A stretch of 64,000 nucleotides of DNA from Leptolyngbya sp. Heron Island J (GCF_000482245.1 NZ_AWNH01000015.1:48753-112752), one strand, 5' to 3'; counted from the first letter of the stretch, positions 48,003-55,563 are shown. The notes: generated by a model from the sequence alone, not told the origin. Made by a program: numbers and translations.

Positions 48003-48527
48003 TTAGACCAGACTTAGTCCAGGCTCAAATGGGTCTGTAGTTAATGGTCCAAATGGGTCTATATCCATTGGAGGAATATTAGCCCAATGGGTGGGTTGAG
48101 GAGTAAGGGTTATTCCAGTATCAGGATTGCTAAAAAGAAAGCCATCCCAGTCACATATTGCATAGCAAGAATCAGCATCAGCAATAGTCCCTAAAACAAC
48201 ACTATTGGCAATAGGTGATTTCTGTTCAACAGATATCCAAATACCAGCTTGGTATCGAGAAATCAAGCTCAATTCTTCAGACTTATAAAAGTAGTCAACA
48301 CAGTCTTCTTGTGTATTGAATGTATCCCAAACATCGCCGGTTTCATCTACGACTGGACCTGGGTCATTAATTTGCACTTTATAGCCTACGTAAACTGGTT
48401 CATTATCATCCCAGGCACAAATGCCAATAACAATGCCAATTCCTTGGTTTGTCCTAACAACATCACCCAACAGAAAGTCAGGGGTAGGAACAGTTTTTGC
48501 AAGTATGTTTGCTCTTTCGATATTCAT
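48003..48527 (-). CDS. Hypothetical protein, acidic, beta-rich
   Basis: 174 residues, no signal or membrane segment. N-terminal DFLLGDVVRTNQGIGIVIGICAW resembles a small SH3/Tudor-like barrel; several CxxD and aromatic positions follow and the C-terminus is Pro/Asp-rich (PPMDIDPFGPLTTDPF). Not recognised. Its start is 23 bases from the TGTCAGTGAC repeat cluster, which could regulate it. Confidence 0.55.
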   Translation of the reverse strand: MNIERANILAKTVPTPDFLLGDVVRTNQGIGIVIGICAWDDNEPVYVGYKVQINDPGPVVDETGDVWDTFNTQEDCVDYFYKSEELSLISRYQAGIWISVEQKSPIANSVVLGTIADADSCYAICDWDGFLFSNPDTGITLTPQPTHWANIPPMDIDPFGPLTTDPFEPGLSLV

Positions 48528-48560
48528 TGTTTTCTCATTAGTAAATAATGTGACAATTAA

Positions 48561-48713
48561 GTGTCAGTGAGTGTCACTGACACCTGTCAGCTGACGTCCG
48601 TTGACAGGTGTCAGGGTGACATGTCAGTGACGTCAAGGCCTGTCAGTGACATGTCAGTGACGTCAGCGACAGTACAAAAGACTTTTTCCATGACACCCCA
48701 TGACACTGACACT
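48561..48713. repeat. TGTCAGTGAC repeat cluster, iteron- or operator-like
   Basis: Copies of TGTCAGTGA(C) at 48562, 48622, 48641 and 48652, with the longer ATGTCAGTGACGTCA at 48621 and 48651 (30-base period). Inverted versions are at 48571-48584 (GTGTCACTGACACC) and 48700-48712 (ATGACACTGACAC). The block fills the gap between two leftward genes. Such dense direct-plus-inverted repeats are typical of replication-initiator or partition-protein binding sites. Confidence 0.75.
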
Positions 48714-48717
48714 TTCG

Positions 48718-50136
48718 CTATGTGCCAATCAACTTGAACTTATAGAAGTGCCCTGCACTTTCCATTGCAATCCTTGGCTTTTCTTCTTCAGACATACTGA
48801 TTAACTTCTCCCTGATATCTCCTACCTTTAGGTCTCCATCTTTTTTGGTGATGGTGATGCCTCTATAGACTGTCCTGGGAGTAGCCAGCTGAGGATTACG
48901 CTGAAAGTATTCAACTATTCGCTCATCAATTGTTTTATCCGTTTTCATGGTGTTCATAAACGGATTGTCAGCAAAACCAGGATGACTGGTTTCACTTTCT
49001 GGTTGCCTTGTCGGGCAATTTCCCAAAGGTTTTAAGGCACCTAAATAATCAGGGATCTGAGATAGACATGGGCCATTGTTATCCCAAATTTGCCAGTATC
49101 CAGATAGAGATTTAACCTGTTTTTTCTGTTCTTCATCTAGTTGATACCCAGTGAATTTAGAAAAAACTTTGGCCATCCATGGGTTGTTTTTCCGCTCTCC
49201 AGTAACGGCAATAGTGGAGCAGTTTTTAAGGATGTCAGCCTCAATATCCAAGGCTCCTGCATTGGATGTCTGAGTGAGGATACCGCCCAAAAGCCCCATA
49301 CCTGCTCCTGTAGTCAGCAACCGAATGAAGAAGGTCTTTAAGCGCTCCTTGGTGGGATTTTTGACCAAGGCACGGATGCTGATGTATTCATCTACGACAA
49401 AGGCGTGTTTAGCTTGCTTACCTTTACCCTGGAGGCTGCTATTTAACATCTCCTCCCAACGGTCGAGAACCCAGTTAAGCTGACCGTCTGTATCTGTCGG
49501 GCTGATTAGATAACCATTCCAAGACTCAGGCACTTTGTCAGACGCTTTCAAGGATATGTAGTCAACCTGAATGTCCGTTAGCACATGGGCTGCTGTGGTT
49601 GTCTTGCCGTTTTGACTGCGACCAAACAACAGCAGATGCGGAGCATTGCCAGACAGTTTGACCGGAGCAATCGGCAATGTAGAACTCGGTTTAGCAGCAG
49701 CCTTAGGCTCACGGGACTGGCTGCCAGTTACCGTCTCCGTCGTAGTCGACGTCTGCGACGTAGTCTGTGCCCCCTGAGCTAGCAGCTTTTTTGCGTCAAC
49801 AGCTTTGGCCAAGATAGGTTTGACCTTTTCATCTAGTTGATCCTTAGGGTAGTAACGCCTCAGCGTTTCCAGGTCTCCTAACTCAATTGCCTTGGCTTCA
49901 TCGTCGCTGAGTTTGGTGGCCGCGCCGGAGATAATCAGTCCGATCAGGGCCGATGCGATCACACCCCCTGGCATGACTGTTGATAGCAAGCCACCACCAA
50001 ACACCCCAACGACTACGGCTATCAGCTGAGATGGCAGACTGTATCGCTCTAAGGCATTAGCAACCGCTACTTTTCTGCAATCACCCAAGGCTTCATTTAG
50101 CTCTTGCTTGAGCTGAGACTTTAAAGTTGCATCCAT
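48718..50136 (-). CDS. Membrane-anchored P-loop ATPase (FtsK/HerA/VirD4-like DNA translocase candidate)
   Basis: 472 residues. Two hydrophobic helices at about 35-54 and 56-74, a charged/Thr-rich linker to 160, then an ATPase domain: Walker A GRSQNGKTT (172-180), Walker B HAFVVDE (244-250), and a TQTSNAG sensor-like motif. The last ~85 residues (IDERIVEYFQRNP... to HFYKFKLIG) look like a winged helix. The plan - TM hairpin, HerA-FtsK-type motor, DNA-binding tail - fits a DNA-translocating or coupling ATPase. In filamentous-phage pI/Zot proteins the membrane helix follows the ATPase, so that class fits less well. A GGAGGG ribosome site lies ahead of ATG 50136. Last gene of a leftward operon. 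Confidence 0.8.
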   Translation of the reverse strand: MDATLKSQLKQELNEALGDCRKVAVANALERYSLPSQLIAVVVGVFGGGLLSTVMPGGVIASALIGLIISGAATKLSDDEAKAIELGDLETLRRYYPKDQLDEKVKPILAKAVDAKKLLAQGAQTTSQTSTTTETVTGSQSREPKAAAKPSSTLPIAPVKLSGNAPHLLLFGRSQNGKTTTAAHVLTDIQVDYISLKASDKVPESWNGYLISPTDTDGQLNWVLDRWEEMLNSSLQGKGKQAKHAFVVDEYISIRALVKNPTKERLKTFFIRLLTTGAGMGLLGGILTQTSNAGALDIEADILKNCSTIAVTGERKNNPWMAKVFSKFTGYQLDEEQKKQVKSLSGYWQIWDNNGPCLSQIPDYLGALKPLGNCPTRQPESETSHPGFADNPFMNTMKTDKTIDERIVEYFQRNPQLATPRTVYRGITITKKDGDLKVGDIREKLISMSEEEKPRIAMESAGHFYKFKLIGT

Positions 50137-50139
50137 GGA

Positions 50140-50673
50140 TTAAGCCCTCCGCTGCATCATTTTGCGAAACGCGAACCATAGGGAGAAGCCACAAACAATA
50201 GAGACAATACGCCCCATATTGAGCCAGTTGATATCGCTGATCATGGGTGTCCCATATTGGTTGTCGAATATGTCCCAGGCCCAGCTACAGACAGCCAGGT
50301 CTATGGTGAACGCTGCCAGGGCAACATAAATCCGTCGTAACCAGGCCTTGCGGGGTGTATTGACACTGCAGGTAAAGGGACGAATCTCAGCATATTGGAT
50401 GACCAATATGGCAATCAGCCCAGTGATATCGACAATCATGCCTGCCCGGTCTAGGACATTCTCAAACAATCTGATGTAGGGGCTGATGTTGGAAACAAAC
50501 AGCTGTAGCGGAATGATGAACGTGGCATAGACCAATATCTTGACTATCCAGCTATCAATCTTGTCTGGATTGTTGCCCAATGCATCTGCTTGTTTTTTCA
50601 GGTCTTCTGCCCCTTGCCGTACACGTTCAGCAGTGCGTTGAACTCGGGTCCATCCTTGTGATTTTGCAGTCAT
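50140..50673 (-). CDS. Four-helix membrane protein
   Basis: 177 residues. A charged helical N-terminus (about 1-40) is followed by four hydrophobic segments (about 43-65, 79-97, 115-133, 150-168) and a basic end. AGGAGA ribosome site precedes ATG 50673; the ATPase starts 3 bases after its stop. No family recognised. Its place in the ATPase operon suggests it is part of the same membrane complex. Confidence 0.7.
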   Translation of the reverse strand: MTAKSQGWTRVQRTAERVRQGAEDLKKQADALGNNPDKIDSWIVKILVYATFIIPLQLFVSNISPYIRLFENVLDRAGMIVDITGLIAILVIQYAEIRPFTCSVNTPRKAWLRRIYVALAAFTIDLAVCSWAWDIFDNQYGTPMISDINWLNMGRIVSIVCGFSLWFAFRKMMQRRA

Positions 50674-50686
50674 TGATTTTCTCCTC

Positions 50687-51082
50687 TTATCTGGAAACTC
50701 GTTGTTGGATAACGTCTTGGTCTGGTGTGCGAGCGATGTCGGTTAACGTGCCATCGGCAGTAGGTAGCGCTGTGTTGCCATATAAGTCACACACAGGGGT
50801 ATTGAGAGGCACATTCTTCACCTGAAGAGAGGCACTAATCTGGCTGGATTTAAGCAATGAGCACCGATTTAAATAGCGCTCATTTGCTTTGTATCGCTCC
50901 AGCTCTGCTAGTTGGGCCTCTCGCTCCTGGCTAACTTGCAATTGTTTGACCTGGGCCGCATGCTCTTGCTGGGACTGAACATCAGGGTTAAGGCTGGTAA
51001 TGACAATGATGCCACCCACCGCTGTCAGCACCAGGCCGCCAGCAACCTGGAAAAAGTTATCTCCATTGACTCGTCTAATCAC
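50687..51082 (-). CDS. Single-helix membrane protein with coiled coil
   Basis: 131 residues from GTG 51082 (GGAG 11 bases upstream). One hydrophobic helix (about 11-30), then a Gln/Glu-rich coiled coil (about 38-68) and a C-terminal domain with two Cys (RCSLLKSS and PVCDLYGN), probably outside the membrane and possibly disulphide bonded. Starts 8 bases inside the end of the preceding gene, so the two are translationally coupled. Unknown family. Confidence 0.7.
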   Translation of the reverse strand: MIRRVNGDNFFQVAGGLVLTAVGGIIVITSLNPDVQSQQEHAAQVKQLQVSQEREAQLAELERYKANERYLNRCSLLKSSQISASLQVKNVPLNTPVCDLYGNTALPTADGTLTDIARTPDQDVIQQRVSR

Positions 51083-51659
51083 TGTTAAGCAACTCCATTA
51101 ACGCCGTTAAACTGTCCTGGCCGCTTGTGCTAGCCCCCTCAGTTGCACCCAGAGAAGACGCTACCTGAGTGGTTTTCTGGCTAAACAGGCCGCTGATGGC
51201 AATGGCTAAGCCAATGAGGATAAAAGCCAGGCCTGTCATTGTTTGAGTGGATAGCCCCTGGGATGGAGCTTCAACATTAATCATGGCTGGATCTACCGTC
51301 TCAGTAGTCACCACTGATTCGGGCAGCAGATCTTTAGGCAACAGAGTGGCAGGGACCAGGGGAACCTCAACACCATTGATTTTGCAATTGCCTTCTGCAT
51401 CCAGGTAAAGGTGAGCCTGTTGAGTGCTGAGGCCAGCAGGTTTGACGCTGAAGCTATAAAAATTGTTGTTGTAGGGCATCCCCCAGCTGACCTGGGTAGA
51501 ATCGCCAGGGATGGATGTTTCCTGCAGTTGAGAGCACGCAGGCCTAAAGGCAAAGGATTCTTGCCCGGCTGGCGGCAAAGTTTGTTGGCTGGGTATTTCT
51601 AGCCCATTAAAGACATAGGATTGTCCAGGGCTATAGGGCTGTAAGAGTGTTGTTGTCAT
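51075..51659 (-). CDS. Tail-anchored exported-type protein
   Basis: 194 residues. The N-terminal ~130 residues are beta/Pro-rich and soluble, with two Cys (FRPACSQLQ and EGNCKING). A single hydrophobic helix (about 140-160, MTGLAFILIGLAIAISGLF) and a short Ser/Thr-rich tail follow. No signal peptide was found. Conceivably an attachment or scaffold protein of the membrane complex; no homologue recognised. Confidence 0.65.
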   Translation of the reverse strand: MTTTLLQPYSPGQSYVFNGLEIPSQQTLPPAGQESFAFRPACSQLQETSIPGDSTQVSWGMPYNNNFYSFSVKPAGLSTQQAHLYLDAEGNCKINGVEVPLVPATLLPKDLLPESVVTTETVDPAMINVEAPSQGLSTQTMTGLAFILIGLAIAISGLFSQKTTQVASSLGATEGASTSGQDSLTALMELLNSD

Positions 51660-51713
51660 ATAATAAATTCGTCCTTTTCGCGGGACACTAGGGGGATAGG
51701 TGGCTCAGGCTGC

Positions 51714-51872
51714 CTATCCCTTTGGTTTGAGTTGAATTTCAGGCTCCCAGGTGAGCGGATTGTGTTGTATTGCCATCACACCCATGAGAACTATGGCGAT
51801 CGCAACTAACCCCCAGCACCACCAGCGGCCTGGGTAGGCTTTCCCCGTAACTCCTCCATAGCAGTTTGTAAT
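51714..51872 (-). other. Start-less 52-codon frame encoding a membrane helix
   Basis: Open frame between genes, in the -1 phase relative to the end of the upstream gene. It encodes RWWCWGLVAIAIVLMGVMAI, a good transmembrane helix with Trp belt, then a short polar tail TWEPEIQLKPKG. No ATG/GTG/TTG precedes the helix (first ATG at 51785, inside it). Expression would need frameshifting from the upstream gene or a non-standard start. Confidence 0.35.
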
Positions 51873-52378
51873 TCAGTATCTAAATTACGGTTATGAATAC
51901 TGAGAGCTTCTGACCGCAGCTGGTAGCGCAATGATGCTGTTTTTACTTCCTCGGCCTTGGCTTTGACTTTGAGCGCAGCTGCTTCCTTTTTCCTGGTGAC
52001 TTCCAACTGATTTTGGTAGTCAGCATCGGTGGCAGCGACAAAGCCATCGCAGGCATCTAAGAAACGCTCAATATCTTCCGCCTCAAATGATGCCAGAGGC
52101 GCATTCCCGCGTACATCAGAGAGATTTATATCAGTGGGCAGGGAGGGCAAATCAAGTGCTCCTCGATGGTTACCTGTGCTGATAGTTAGCGTTGATATTT
52201 CAGCTGCTTCAGACTCCTGTGTCTGCTCAGGCTGTACTGAAAACTCATTCAATAGGCGGGTTACAGCATCCTGGTCAAGACCGTTACTGGTATCAATATT
52301 TAGCTCCTGACAGCGCCGATGGACGGTGGACTTAGAGAGGTTGTTTTGTGTGCAAAATTTATGCAGAGAAATAGTCAT
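51806..52378 (-). CDS. HTH plus coiled-coil DNA-binding protein
   Basis: 190 residues. N-terminal helix-turn-helix of the MerR/HTH_17 look (SLHKFCTQNNLSKSTVHRRCQEL, 4-26; the recognition helix is KSTVHRRC), a linker, and a long C-terminal coiled coil (about 118-180, rich in Glu/Lys/Ala). First gene of the leftward membrane-ATPase operon, transcribed from just beside the phased GGAAC array, which may be its own binding site. Resembles plasmid partition or centromere-binding adaptors in layout; function is inference. Confidence 0.65.
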   Translation of the reverse strand: MTISLHKFCTQNNLSKSTVHRRCQELNIDTSNGLDQDAVTRLLNEFSVQPEQTQESEAAEISTLTISTGNHRGALDLPSLPTDINLSDVRGNAPLASFEAEDIERFLDACDGFVAATDADYQNQLEVTRKKEAAALKVKAKAEEVKTASLRYQLRSEALSIHNRNLDTELQTAMEELRGKPTQAAGGAGG

Positions 52379-52389
52379 GATAAAACCTT

Positions 52390-52560
52390 TGGAACGTTGC
52401 TGGAACAGGCTTAGAACGCCTTGGAACAGATTAAAAGTGTTGTTTTAGTGGATTTGGAACGTCTTGGAACGTTGCTGGAACAGGCTTGGAACGCTTTGGA
52501 ACGCCCTGAGCAAGAAAATCCGTTCCATCCAAGTTCTGTCAACGTTCCGACGCGTTCCAC
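52390..52560. repeat. Helically phased GGAAC array
   Basis: Nine direct (G/A)GAAC(G/A) units start at 52391, 52402, 52413, 52423, 52456, 52466, 52477, 52488 and 52498, that is every 10-11 bases in two clusters. A ~39-base segment is repeated at a 75-base offset. Three inverted units (CGTTCC) follow at 52521, 52543 and 52553. One unit per helical turn suggests cooperative binding of a protein along one DNA face: operator, iteron or centromere. Confidence 0.8.
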
Positions 52561-52566
52561 TGAACG

Positions 52567-52797
52567 CTAATCGGACTCGTGCTGGACTACAGCACTTTCT
52601 GCGCTATCAACACCTTCAACAAGACTCACCTCAAAGTCACCGCTGATGACCATGGCTTCTTGTTGATCAGGGAAAAAGGCAACTTCGACGTTGTCATTGC
52701 CCCAGATTGAGAAAGCGCTTGGTGGGTAGTAGGTCAATATTCTGACGAGAGCAGGATTTTGAGCTGTTTGTCGTTGAGTTAAGTTGGACTGCGACAT
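52567..52797 (-). CDS. Small hypothetical protein
   Basis: 76 residues from ATG 52797. N-terminal polar Gln/Thr region, a beta-rich middle (VRILTYYPPSAFSIWGNDNVEVAFF), and an acidic end. No membrane segment. Stop codon is 7 bases from the GGAAC array. Not recognised; same direction and close spacing as its neighbours support it as real. Confidence 0.5.
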   Translation of the reverse strand: MSQSNLTQRQTAQNPALVRILTYYPPSAFSIWGNDNVEVAFFPDQQEAMVISGDFEVSLVEGVDSAESAVVQHESD

Positions 52798-52814
52798 TTC
52801 AGAATAGTTTTGAA

Positions 52815-53204
52815 TTACAGGAGCAATGAGCCTTCTAGCTGGCCCACTTTGTTGAGCAGGGATTGTGATGGCTTCTCAATCGCATCCAGCTCTTTGACTA
52901 ATCGCTGGTGTCGTTGATAGGTTTGCTTCCACTGGTCAAACTGCATGAAACCGCCACGGTTCTTGTAGTCCTGGTATGCATCGACTTGCTCGTCTGGTTG
53001 CACAAAGACACAGCGGTCTGGGTGGGTGGCCCAGGCCATGAGACTTGTAAACTCTTGTTCGCTGAGTCGATAGGGTTCGGTGACCGTGGTGAGCCAGTAA
53101 GTGATTTCGTTGTCGTCGGTTAGGCGATTGATTTCGTGGATATTGCCAAATAGGCCAATGACGCGGTCTTCGCTCAGCTTTAGGAATGATGGTTGTTGGT
53201 ACAT
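52815..53204 (-). CDS. Hypothetical protein
   Basis: 129 residues from ATG 53204; a GTG 20 codons upstream (53264) would add a segment that looks less like coding sequence. N-terminal beta-rich part with KLSEDRVIGLFGNIHEI, a helical middle, and a C-terminal helix (ELDAIEKPSQSLLNKVGQLEG). Soluble. Not recognised. Lies between the repressor terminator and the 76-residue gene. Confidence 0.55.
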   Translation of the reverse strand: MYQQPSFLKLSEDRVIGLFGNIHEINRLTDDNEITYWLTTVTEPYRLSEQEFTSLMAWATHPDRCVFVQPDEQVDAYQDYKNRGGFMQFDQWKQTYQRHQRLVKELDAIEKPSQSLLNKVGQLEGSLLL

Positions 53205-53357
53205 TGCAAATTGTTTTTTGACACTACAATCTGTGGCCGCAATGCGACCTGTGCTCTGCCTCACAGTGGGTGAAGCGTTAATTTACTTAGAAAGGCTGTT
53301 AATCAGGCATAATTGATCAGTCCTTCTTGAATACATCGCGGTATTGAATTGGACACT

Positions 53358-53385
53358 TTGCGGCGTGGGTGGAGCCACGCCGCAA
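53358..53385 (-). terminator. Hairpin after the XRE gene
   Basis: Perfect 11-bp GC-rich stem TTGCGGCGTGG / CCACGCCGCAA with a 6-base loop, six bases past the repressor stop. No T-run, but stem strength makes termination plausible. Confidence 0.6.
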
Positions 53386-53390
53386 TTGAT

Positions 53391-53621
53391 TTATTGCGAG
53401 TTAGGTGGCTGCCTAAAAATAGCGGCTAACCCATCAATATCAACTTGAAATAAACGACAAAAATCAGCCATTTTGTCAGGAGAAAATTCGGGAATGTGTT
53501 CCCCACTTTCCCACTTTTGGACAGTTCGGGTAGTGACGCCTAAGGCGTCTGCTACATCCTGTTGCCGTAGCTTAAGCTCCTTACGTCTGTTCACAAATTC
53601 ATCATTCCGAGACACATCCAT
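53391..53621 (-). CDS. XRE-family HTH repressor
   Basis: 76 residues from ATG 53621, selected because GGAAG lies 8 bases upstream; a GTG at 53666 would overlap the operator. Contains a classical XRE helix-turn-helix: RRKELKLRQQDVADALGVTTRTVQKWESGEHIPEF, followed by a short dimerisation-like end. A lambda-repressor/Cro-like regulator expected to bind the paired 20-bp operators just upstream and control both its own gene and the replication gene. Confidence 0.85.
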   Translation of the reverse strand: MDVSRNDEFVNRRKELKLRQQDVADALGVTTRTVQKWESGEHIPEFSPDKMADFCRLFQVDIDGLAAIFRQPPNSQ

Positions 53622-53664
53622 GAGACCAACTTCCAATGGAAGCTGCTCCCGGCGATTAGAAGTC

Positions 53665-53723
53665 ACCCGAAGTTGACTTCGGGTAAATATTAGACAATAA
53701 TGTACCCGAAGTCAACTTCGGGT
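53665..53723. promoter_or_regulatory. Symmetric double operator with overlapping divergent promoters
   Basis: Two 20-bp sites: 53665-53684 (ACCCGAAGTTGACTTCGGGT) and 53704-53723, which is its exact reverse complement. Each is an inverted repeat with 9-bp arms. Each contains a TTGACT -35 box. Leftward: TTGACT (53715-53710), 17-base spacer, TAATAT (53692-53687) towards the repressor. Rightward: TTGACT (53673-53678), 17-base spacer, AATAAT (53696-53701) towards the replication gene. A repressor bound here would shut both promoters. Confidence 0.85.
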
Positions 53724-53756
53724 ACACATGTTTGCCGGAAGTGCAGCTTCCTTAAC

Positions 53757-53803
53757 GACATGCATGGGGGTTCTGCTTTGCCGACAAGGCCCCAATGCAT
53801 GTC
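53757..53803 (+). promoter_or_regulatory. Long hairpin in the leader of the replication gene
   Basis: Arms 53757-53770 (GACATGCATGGGGG) and 53790-53803 (CCCCAATGCATGTC) pair at 13 of 14 positions; the 19-base loop can pair further (CTTTG/CAAGG). It lies between the rightward promoter and the replication gene and could attenuate expression or be a replication-origin structure. Confidence 0.6.
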
Positions 53804-53895
53804 TATTGTCTCAATTGATTGGACTCACTTCACCCCGAACGTATGCACTACCGTACCTGGATATGCATATTTAATAAATATGGGCCATTCCCCTT

Positions 53896-55317
53896 ATGTT
53901 GAATCTCCTGAAAGACGCACTACCCAATGACCCAATGGCCAGGCGTCTATGTACGACCTTTGGCTATAAATGGCGAACGATTGAACGTCCTGAGGACGCT
54001 ACCAACGCTACCGACTGGACAACCCATTCATTTCCTATGCGCCCGCGTGCCCTTTGGTCAAGATGGCAAGACGCGGGCATTTTGATAGGCGTCCGTTTTC
54101 CCAATCAGACCCGCTATGCGCTCATCGATATCGACGCCGGTGGCGACTACCACGACGCCAGCAGCTTAGAGCAAATCCGTGAAGCCCTTGAAACCATAGG
54201 CATTGTAAGAACGATCCTCACCCGATCGTCCTGGTCGGGAGGGTGGCATCTGTACTGCCCATTGCCAGCGCCGGTGAGCACCTTCAACCTGGCATGCACC
54301 TTAAAGCACTGCCTGGAAGCCCAGGGAATCAAAGTTAAACCTGGCCATTGTGAAACCTTCCCCAATATCAAGCCCTATGGCAGGAAATGGGAAGTCACAG
54401 AATATAACGGCCACCGGCTGCCACTACAGCCAGGTTCAGGCAGCTGCATTCTTGATCACAACCTCAATCCCACTGCTGGAACCCTGGAGCGTTTCTTTTG
54501 GCAGTGGGATTTTTGTATGCAGGCCCAGGACATGGAGTTACTTATCCCAGCGCTGGAGCAGGGCCGTGAACTGCAACGCAAACGACGGCGATCGAAGGCA
54601 GGCAAACTGGAAATGTGGGCCGATGACCTGCGAAGAGAAATTGACCTGGGGTGGACCGGCCACGGCCAGACCAACGGCATCCTAAAAGCGATCGCATGTT
54701 ATGGGCGAGTATTTGAAGGCCTGGCCGATGACGAACTGGCGACCTATGTAGAGCAGATGGCGCTTACCCGCGATGGCTACCAGGAATGGTGTCGGCATCA
54801 GGGTGCGATCGCAAAAAAAAGCCGCGCCTGGGCCAAATGGGCCACACGATTTTGGTGGCCAATCGGTACGCAACAAGCATCAGCTTCGACTTCTATCCAT
54901 GATGGTGTGGTCAACCAGAACGACGAGAAACAACTCGACGCCCGGCGACGCATATCCCAAGCCATCACCCATCTTTGCAAGAAGGGAGAGCTACCCGAGG
55001 GAGTCACGGCCAGGATACAGGCATTATGCAAGCTAGCCCGGACCAGCGTTCAAACCCTTTACAAAAACCTAGCTCTCTGGCACCCGGACCATTGGTGTGT
55101 AATACCAGAGCCTGAGGGGGGTGGAGTGCGATCGCGCGATTGTAACGAAACATCAACCAATCCCCCAGAACAACCACCATCAGAGGGATTACACACCTTA
55201 GGGGAGTTACTGAGGTGTGTACCCGTGAGGGACGCCCAAAAAAATCTTTACCCCAGGGGAGAAGGAGGGGGTTCAGGGGGAGGAGAGGGGTTTTCCACAG
55301 GCTGGCAGGGGGTCTGA
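53896..55317 (+). CDS. Prim-pol-like (archaeo-eukaryotic primase family) replication protein
   Basis: 473 residues. The N-terminal ~230 residues have the AEP/prim-pol motif series: acidic YALIDIDAGG (74-83, metal-binding Asp78/Asp80), SGGWHLYCP (114-122, nucleotide-binding His118), and GIKVKPGHCETFPN (144-157). The rest includes a basic helical region (about 230-330), a DNA-binding-like segment (TARIQALCKLARTSVQTLYKNLALW, about 377-401) and a Gly-rich, probably disordered end. Probably initiates replication of the excised element. ATG 53896 has no clear ribosome site. The primase-polymerase call rests on motifs only. Confidence 0.72.
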   Translation: MLNLLKDALPNDPMARRLCTTFGYKWRTIERPEDATNATDWTTHSFPMRPRALWSRWQDAGILIGVRFPNQTRYALIDIDAGGDYHDASSLEQIREALETIGIVRTILTRSSWSGGWHLYCPLPAPVSTFNLACTLKHCLEAQGIKVKPGHCETFPNIKPYGRKWEVTEYNGHRLPLQPGSGSCILDHNLNPTAGTLERFFWQWDFCMQAQDMELLIPALEQGRELQRKRRRSKAGKLEMWADDLRREIDLGWTGHGQTNGILKAIACYGRVFEGLADDELATYVEQMALTRDGYQEWCRHQGAIAKKSRAWAKWATRFWWPIGTQQASASTSIHDGVVNQNDEKQLDARRRISQAITHLCKKGELPEGVTARIQALCKLARTSVQTLYKNLALWHPDHWCVIPEPEGGGVRSRDCNETSTNPPEQPPSEGLHTLGELLRCVPVRDAQKNLYPRGEGGGSGGGEGFSTGWQGV

Positions 55318-55320
55318 GCT

Positions 55321-55563
55321 GTGGAAAACCTCCGTCCTGAGGCTGCTCTTAGAGAGCCACCTATCGACTTTTCAGACCAGATAGCCAAGGTAGAAGTCCT
55401 AATGATGGTGGCTGGATTGACCTGGCGGTCCCCATTAATTCACCAGTGGCTAACTCAGTGGCTAGACCAGCCCACGAAAGATTGGTGCAGCTTTGATGAC
55501 ATGGAGCTGCTCGAAGAAAGGCTTTGCATAGAACTTATCGACGGAGGGTTAGGCCGTGCTTAA
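55321..55563 (+). CDS. Small hypothetical protein
   Basis: 80 residues from GTG 55321, three bases after the replication-gene stop. Acidic, mainly helical (FSDQIAKVEVLMMVAGLTW, MELLEERLCIELIDGG). Its end overlaps the next gene's GTG by 8 bases, so it sits in a replication-linked operon. Not recognised. Confidence 0.55.
   Translation: MENLRPEAALREPPIDFSDQIAKVEVLMMVAGLTWRSPLIHQWLTQWLDQPTKDWCSFDDMELLEERLCIELIDGGLGRA

Noticed and set aside
48561..48713. CRISPR array
   Set aside because: Repeats are about 10-15 bases, irregularly spaced and also inverted, with no unique spacers of constant length and no cas genes nearby.
48718..52378. Inovirus (filamentous phage) morphogenesis module
   Set aside because: The ATPase has its membrane helices before the P-loop domain, no Zot-type extracytoplasmic tail, and the element is larger than usual inoviruses; kept only as an analogy.
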